A DNA stretch of 15,883 nucleotides from Minisyncoccota bacterium (GTDB lineage Bacteria; Patescibacteriota; Minisyncoccia; Minisyncoccales; MHMH01). The position numbers and the translations under genes are program-made. Shown piece after piece: positions 13,287 to 15,883 of this stretch (its first letter is position 1; the number at the start of each line of letters is the position of its first letter). The notes under the pieces were generated by a model that was given only the letters and a program-made list of their open reading frames with translations, was not told the DNA's origin and did not search any database. The DNA lies in the NCBI GenBank assembly GCA_028694095.1, contig JAQUTZ010000007.1:1686-17568 (forward strand). The letters run 5' to 3'.

Positions 13287-14204
13287 ATGAATCATATTAT
13301 CGAGACGCAGCAGTTTAACAGGGAGTGGCTGGAAAATGAATTCTTTCCCGAGGTTATAAAAATGAAACAGCGGCCCAAAGAAAACAGCCTTAATTCCCTG
13401 GCCGGCAAGGAGATGATATCCTTTTTCTACGAACCCAGTACCAGAACCCGCCTCTCATTTGAGCTGGCCATGAAAAGGCTTGGCGGCCAGGTGGTTTTTT
13501 CCACTGAAAACGCCAAAGAATTTTCATCGGTGGCTAAGGGAGAAATTATTGAAGACACTGTAAGAGTGCTTTGCGGTTACGGCCCGGACGTGATAGTCCT
13601 GAGAACCGACCAGGCGGGCATGGCTCAGAGGGCGGCTGATTTCTCAACCGTTCCCATTATCAACGCCGGCGACGGCGACCACCAGCATCCCACCCAAGCG
13701 CTTACGGACATTTACACTATATACAGCGAGCGCGGCCGGGTAGACGATACCGTTATTGCCATGTGCGGCGACCTCAGCCGCGGCAGGACCGTCAGATCCC
13801 TGGCATATCTCATCTCCAAGTTCTCCGGTATAAAGATATATTTCATCTCGCCGGAAGCCGCCAGAATGAGAGACGACATCAAGGAGCACCTAAAGGAAAA
13901 CAAAATACCTTTCGAGGAGGTTGCTGACCTCAGAGAAATCGCCTCCGGAGTCGACGTGATATACGATACCAGAATCCAGGAGGAGCGCGGCGCCCTTCTT
14001 ATGAAATACGGCAAGACAGCCTTCTGGACAGTGAACCAGGAAGTCATGAAGATGATGAAAGAAGACGCTATTGTTATGCATCCCCTGCCCCGGCTGGAAG
14101 AAATAAGCCCGGAAGTGGATGACGATGCCAGAGCCGCCTATTTCCGGCAAGCAACCAACGGCCTTTACGTCAGGATGGCTCTCCTGAATATGATTCTCGG
14201 CTAA
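13287..14204 (+). CDS. pyrB: Aspartate carbamoyltransferase catalytic subunit
   Basis: 305 residues, the normal size, from ATG 13287 with AAAGGAG five bases upstream. The open frame continues to 12870 but that part is antisense murJ. Carbamoyl-phosphate site FYEPSTRTRLSF with S51-T-R-T-R55; K84 in SSVAKGEIIEDT; HPTQALTD at 134-141; GDLSRGRTVRSL (161-172, phosphate and aspartate side); D227-T-R-I-Q and HPLPR at 265-269 (aspartate-binding loop). It makes carbamoyl-aspartate, the first committed step of pyrimidine synthesis. ATCase is favoured over ornithine transcarbamylase by TRIQEER and HPLPR. No pyrI or other pyr gene is in the window; the gene appears monocistronic with its own promoter and terminator. 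Confidence 0.95.
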   Translation: MNHIIETQQFNREWLENEFFPEVIKMKQRPKENSLNSLAGKEMISFFYEPSTRTRLSFELAMKRLGGQVVFSTENAKEFSSVAKGEIIEDTVRVLCGYGPDVIVLRTDQAGMAQRAADFSTVPIINAGDGDHQHPTQALTDIYTIYSERGRVDDTVIAMCGDLSRGRTVRSLAYLISKFSGIKIYFISPEAARMRDDIKEHLKENKIPFEEVADLREIASGVDVIYDTRIQEERGALLMKYGKTAFWTVNQEVMKMMKEDAIVMHPLPRLEEISPEVDDDARAAYFRQATNGLYVRMALLNMILG

Positions 14205-14240
14205 AAAAACAAACCCGCCCAATTAAAGGCGGGTTTTTAT
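14205..14240. terminator. Bidirectional terminator between pyrB and rnpB
   Basis: AAACCCGCC (14211-14219), 8-nt loop, GGCGGGTTT (14228-14236), with T-rich ends in both directions (TTTTTATTTT on plus; TTTGTTTTTTT on minus). It ends pyrB and the convergent RNase P RNA. Confidence 0.85.
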
Positions 14241-14251
14241 TTTCCAAAATT

Positions 14252-14628
14252 AAAAGCCCAAGCAAACAATACCCCGAATTCTGTCTGCCTGCCCGAAGGC
14301 AGGGAGGCAATCATCTGTCTACGCCTTGGATTGCTCCAAAGCTTTAGCGAGCTACTCTTTCACAGAAGATTCATGATAAACCACGAAACCTCTGGCTTGC
14401 TCTTGCTCACAGGTAAGAATTTAGCCGTTTCACCCCTGATATTTCTACCAGGGCTCACCCCGAAGGGTGCTCTGGCGTTTCCGCCGAAAGCGTCTCTGTT
14501 CGCATCTCTAGGATTTCTCCAGACGGGCGTTACCCGCTACCCTTTTAACCTAGCCTTATCGGCTGGTGAGAGTTCGGAAGTTCCTCCAAATACTAAAGTA
14601 TCTGGCGATTGCCTTGTTTGCTTGAGCT
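14252..14628 (-). ncRNA. rnpB: RNase P RNA (bacterial type A-like)
   Basis: Read on the minus strand it begins TCAGCTCAAGCAAACAA and ends near ACAGAATTCGGGGTATTG then TTTGCTTG: the ends pair as helix P1 (CAAGCAAACAA with TTGTTTGCTTG). Conserved blocks are present: GAGGAACTTCCGAACTC (CR-I; the usual AAAGTCC appears here as AACTTCC), AGGGGTGAAACGGCTAAAT (near CR-II/III) and GACAGAATTCGGGGTA (CR-V). About 377 nt, the usual size. It is the catalytic RNA that trims tRNA 5' ends. A strong promoter is immediately upstream. The small ORF on the opposite strand is spurious. Exact ends are approximate. Confidence 0.92.
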
Positions 14629-14634
14629 GATTAT

Positions 14635-14662
14635 ATTATAGCAGAAAAAACACCCCTGTCAA
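14635..14662 (-). promoter_or_regulatory. Consensus promoter of rnpB
   Basis: On the minus strand, TTGACA (14662-14657), 16-bp spacer, TATAAT (14640-14635); transcription should start about 14628. Both hexamers are perfect sigma-70 matches, as expected for an abundant stable RNA. Confidence 0.85.
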
Positions 14663-14686
14663 GAAAAAAGCAGCGGAATATCCGCT
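14662..14686 (-). terminator. Short terminator after tRNA-Lys
   Basis: On the minus strand AGCGGA-TAT-TCCGCT followed by GCTTTTTTC. A small hairpin with a T-run between tRNA-Lys and the rnpB promoter. Confidence 0.55.
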
Positions 14687-14697
14687 ACCATATGTTG

Positions 14698-14770
14698 TGC
14701 CCCCACTAGGACTCGAACCTAGAACCTGCGGCTTAAAAGGCCGTTGCTCTACCAATTGAGCTATAGGGGC
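14698..14770 (-). tRNA. tRNA-Lys(UUU)
   Basis: 73 nt on the minus strand: acceptor GCCCCTA/TGGGGGC (one G-U), D-arm GCTC...GAGC, anticodon loop CTTTTAA with anticodon TTT, T-arm CTAGG-TTCGAGT-CCTAG, discriminator A. The first anticodon-stem pair is an A-C mismatch. CCA is not encoded. It lies 28 bp downstream of dnaJ's stop. Confidence 0.95.
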
Positions 14771-14798
14771 GATAGCCCTGCTACAGGGCAATTATACT

Positions 14799-15860
14799 TT
14801 ATAGTCCTTCTTTTTTCAAGTTCTCCAAGAGCTCCTTTTGTTTTTTGCTGAGCTTTTTGGGAGTTTCTATATTAAGCACAACAAACATATTACCCCTGCC
14901 GTATCCGGAAAAATGGGGAATTCCCTTTCCCGAAACCTTAAGTATTTTTCCCGATTCCGTTCCCGAAGGAACCTTTAATTCTATTTTCTTCCCCTCAAGA
15001 GTAGGCACTTCCGCCTCGCCTCCCAAAGCAGCCTGAGAAAAAGAAACCGGAACTGAAACGATAAGGTCGTCTCCCCTCCTTTCGAACACCGGATGCTTCT
15101 TTACGGATATTCTGATATAGAGGTCTCCCGGCTGCCCGCCCTTCCTGCCGGCTTCCCCCTTTCCTTCCATCTTTATTATCTGCCTGGAATCCACTCCGGC
15201 AGGAACGAAGAATTTAATTTTCTCTTCTTCTTTCACCCGGCCTTCTCCTTTGCAGACGTTGCAGGGCTTCTCGGGCCTGTATCCCTCGCCCCGGCATTCG
15301 GGGCACACTCCCATCTGAGTGAAAGAGCCGAAAATAGTCCTTCTTATCTGCTGCACCTGGCCGGTTCCCCGGCAGGAAAAGCATTCTTTAACTTTGGTGC
15401 CGGGCTCTGCTCCTTTGCCCTGGCATCTCGAACAAGTAACCAGCTTTTTCAAGGATATCTCTTTTTCCTGGCTCTTAAGAGTGTCTTCCAGGGATATTTG
15501 AAAATCAACCTCGATGTCGCGGCCCCTCCTGTTATCCCTTTTCTTCCTTCCGCCGAAACCGAACATGTCCCCGAATATGTCCCCTAGGTCGTTGACGTCG
15601 AATCCCTGAGCCGAACTGAAATCCCATCCCGGCTGTCCCTGGAACCCTGCTCCCTCGAAAGCGCTGCCGTACCGGTCGTACTGCGATCTTTTATTGCTGT
15701 TGGAGAGGACTTGGTAGGCCTCGTTTATCTCTTTGAATTTCTGCTCGTCTCCCCCTTTGTCGGGATGGTACTGGTGAGCCAGCTTTCGGTAGGCTTTCTT
15801 AATGTCCTCCTGGGTGGCGTTCTTATCCACCCCGAGAATTTTATAGTAGTCTTTTGCCAT
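14799..15860 (-). CDS. dnaJ: Chaperone protein DnaJ (Hsp40)
   Basis: 353 residues. J domain 4-66 with HPD at 32-34; Gly/Phe-rich linker about 67-106 (GAGFQGQPGWDF...GDMFGFGG); zinc-finger domain with four CxxCxGxG repeats at C143/C146, C160/C163, C186/C189 and C200/C203; then C-terminal substrate-binding domains (FFVPAGVDSRQIIKMEGKGEAG, GDLYIRISVKKHPVFERRGDDL). It delivers unfolded proteins to DnaK and stimulates its ATPase. This is the full type I form, slightly shorter than E. coli's 376. The start is 23 bp from the window edge; dnaK or grpE may lie upstream but cannot be seen. Only a weak purine-rich ribosome-binding site (AGAAGAA) precedes ATG. Confidence 0.97.
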   Translation of the reverse strand: MAKDYYKILGVDKNATQEDIKKAYRKLAHQYHPDKGGDEQKFKEINEAYQVLSNSNKRSQYDRYGSAFEGAGFQGQPGWDFSSAQGFDVNDLGDIFGDMFGFGGRKKRDNRRGRDIEVDFQISLEDTLKSQEKEISLKKLVTCSRCQGKGAEPGTKVKECFSCRGTGQVQQIRRTIFGSFTQMGVCPECRGEGYRPEKPCNVCKGEGRVKEEEKIKFFVPAGVDSRQIIKMEGKGEAGRKGGQPGDLYIRISVKKHPVFERRGDDLIVSVPVSFSQAALGGEAEVPTLEGKKIELKVPSGTESGKILKVSGKGIPHFSGYGRGNMFVVLNIETPKKLSKKQKELLENLKKEGL

Positions 15861-15883
15861 TAATTCTTCTCTTTATATTCTCC

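Noticed and set aside
14331..14630. 99-codon ORF on the plus strand
   Set aside because: It lies wholly within the RNase P RNA gene on the opposite strand.

Overview
The window looks like a chromosomal segment of a Candidate Phyla Radiation (Patescibacteria) bacterium, probably Parcubacteria-like. This is inferred from compact, mostly minus-strand genes, tRNAs without an encoded CCA end, small unrecognised membrane ORFs, LamG/FISUMP surface proteins and a YARKST-type large serine recombinase. No phylogenetic marker was compared with a database, so the placement is tentative.

Layout. Positions 1-1367 hold a truncated nucleotidyltransferase gene and an M23 peptidase gene, both on the minus strand. 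About 1512-8540 is an inserted element of roughly 7 kb that abuts the 3' end of a tRNA-Gly(CCC) gene. From 8539 onward is host backbone: tRNA-Gly, ftsB/divIC-like, lepA, two small membrane ORFs, murJ, divergent pyrB, RNase P RNA, tRNA-Lys(UUU) and dnaJ.

The insert is the notable part. It carries a complete diversity-generating retroelement (DGR): a membrane-anchored FISUMP (C-type-lectin-like) target gene ending in a 189-bp variable repeat (2967-3155), a 189-bp template repeat (3413-3601), avd, a DGR reverse transcriptase, and a downstream secreted two-LamG protein. The two repeats differ at 19 positions, and every one is an adenine in the template. They change 15 codons, 14 of which are Asn in the template. 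The insert also carries a large serine recombinase next to the tRNA, the expected position for an integrase using that tRNA as attB.

The ends of the insert are unusual. The left end (1512-1754) and right end (8403-8540) are both present a second time, inverted and fused to each other at a shared GAG/CTC, at 6461-6838. That internal segment looks like an inverted copy of the element's own circular junction (attP). It suggests the crossover core is the short GAG and divides the element into a DGR arm and a recombinase arm. The recombinase reading frame runs through the crossover into the antisense of the tRNA, so its C-terminus should differ between integrated and circular forms. DGRs in CPR genomes are established. 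The DGR plus recombinase plus duplicated inverted attP arrangement is the part I would examine as possibly undescribed.
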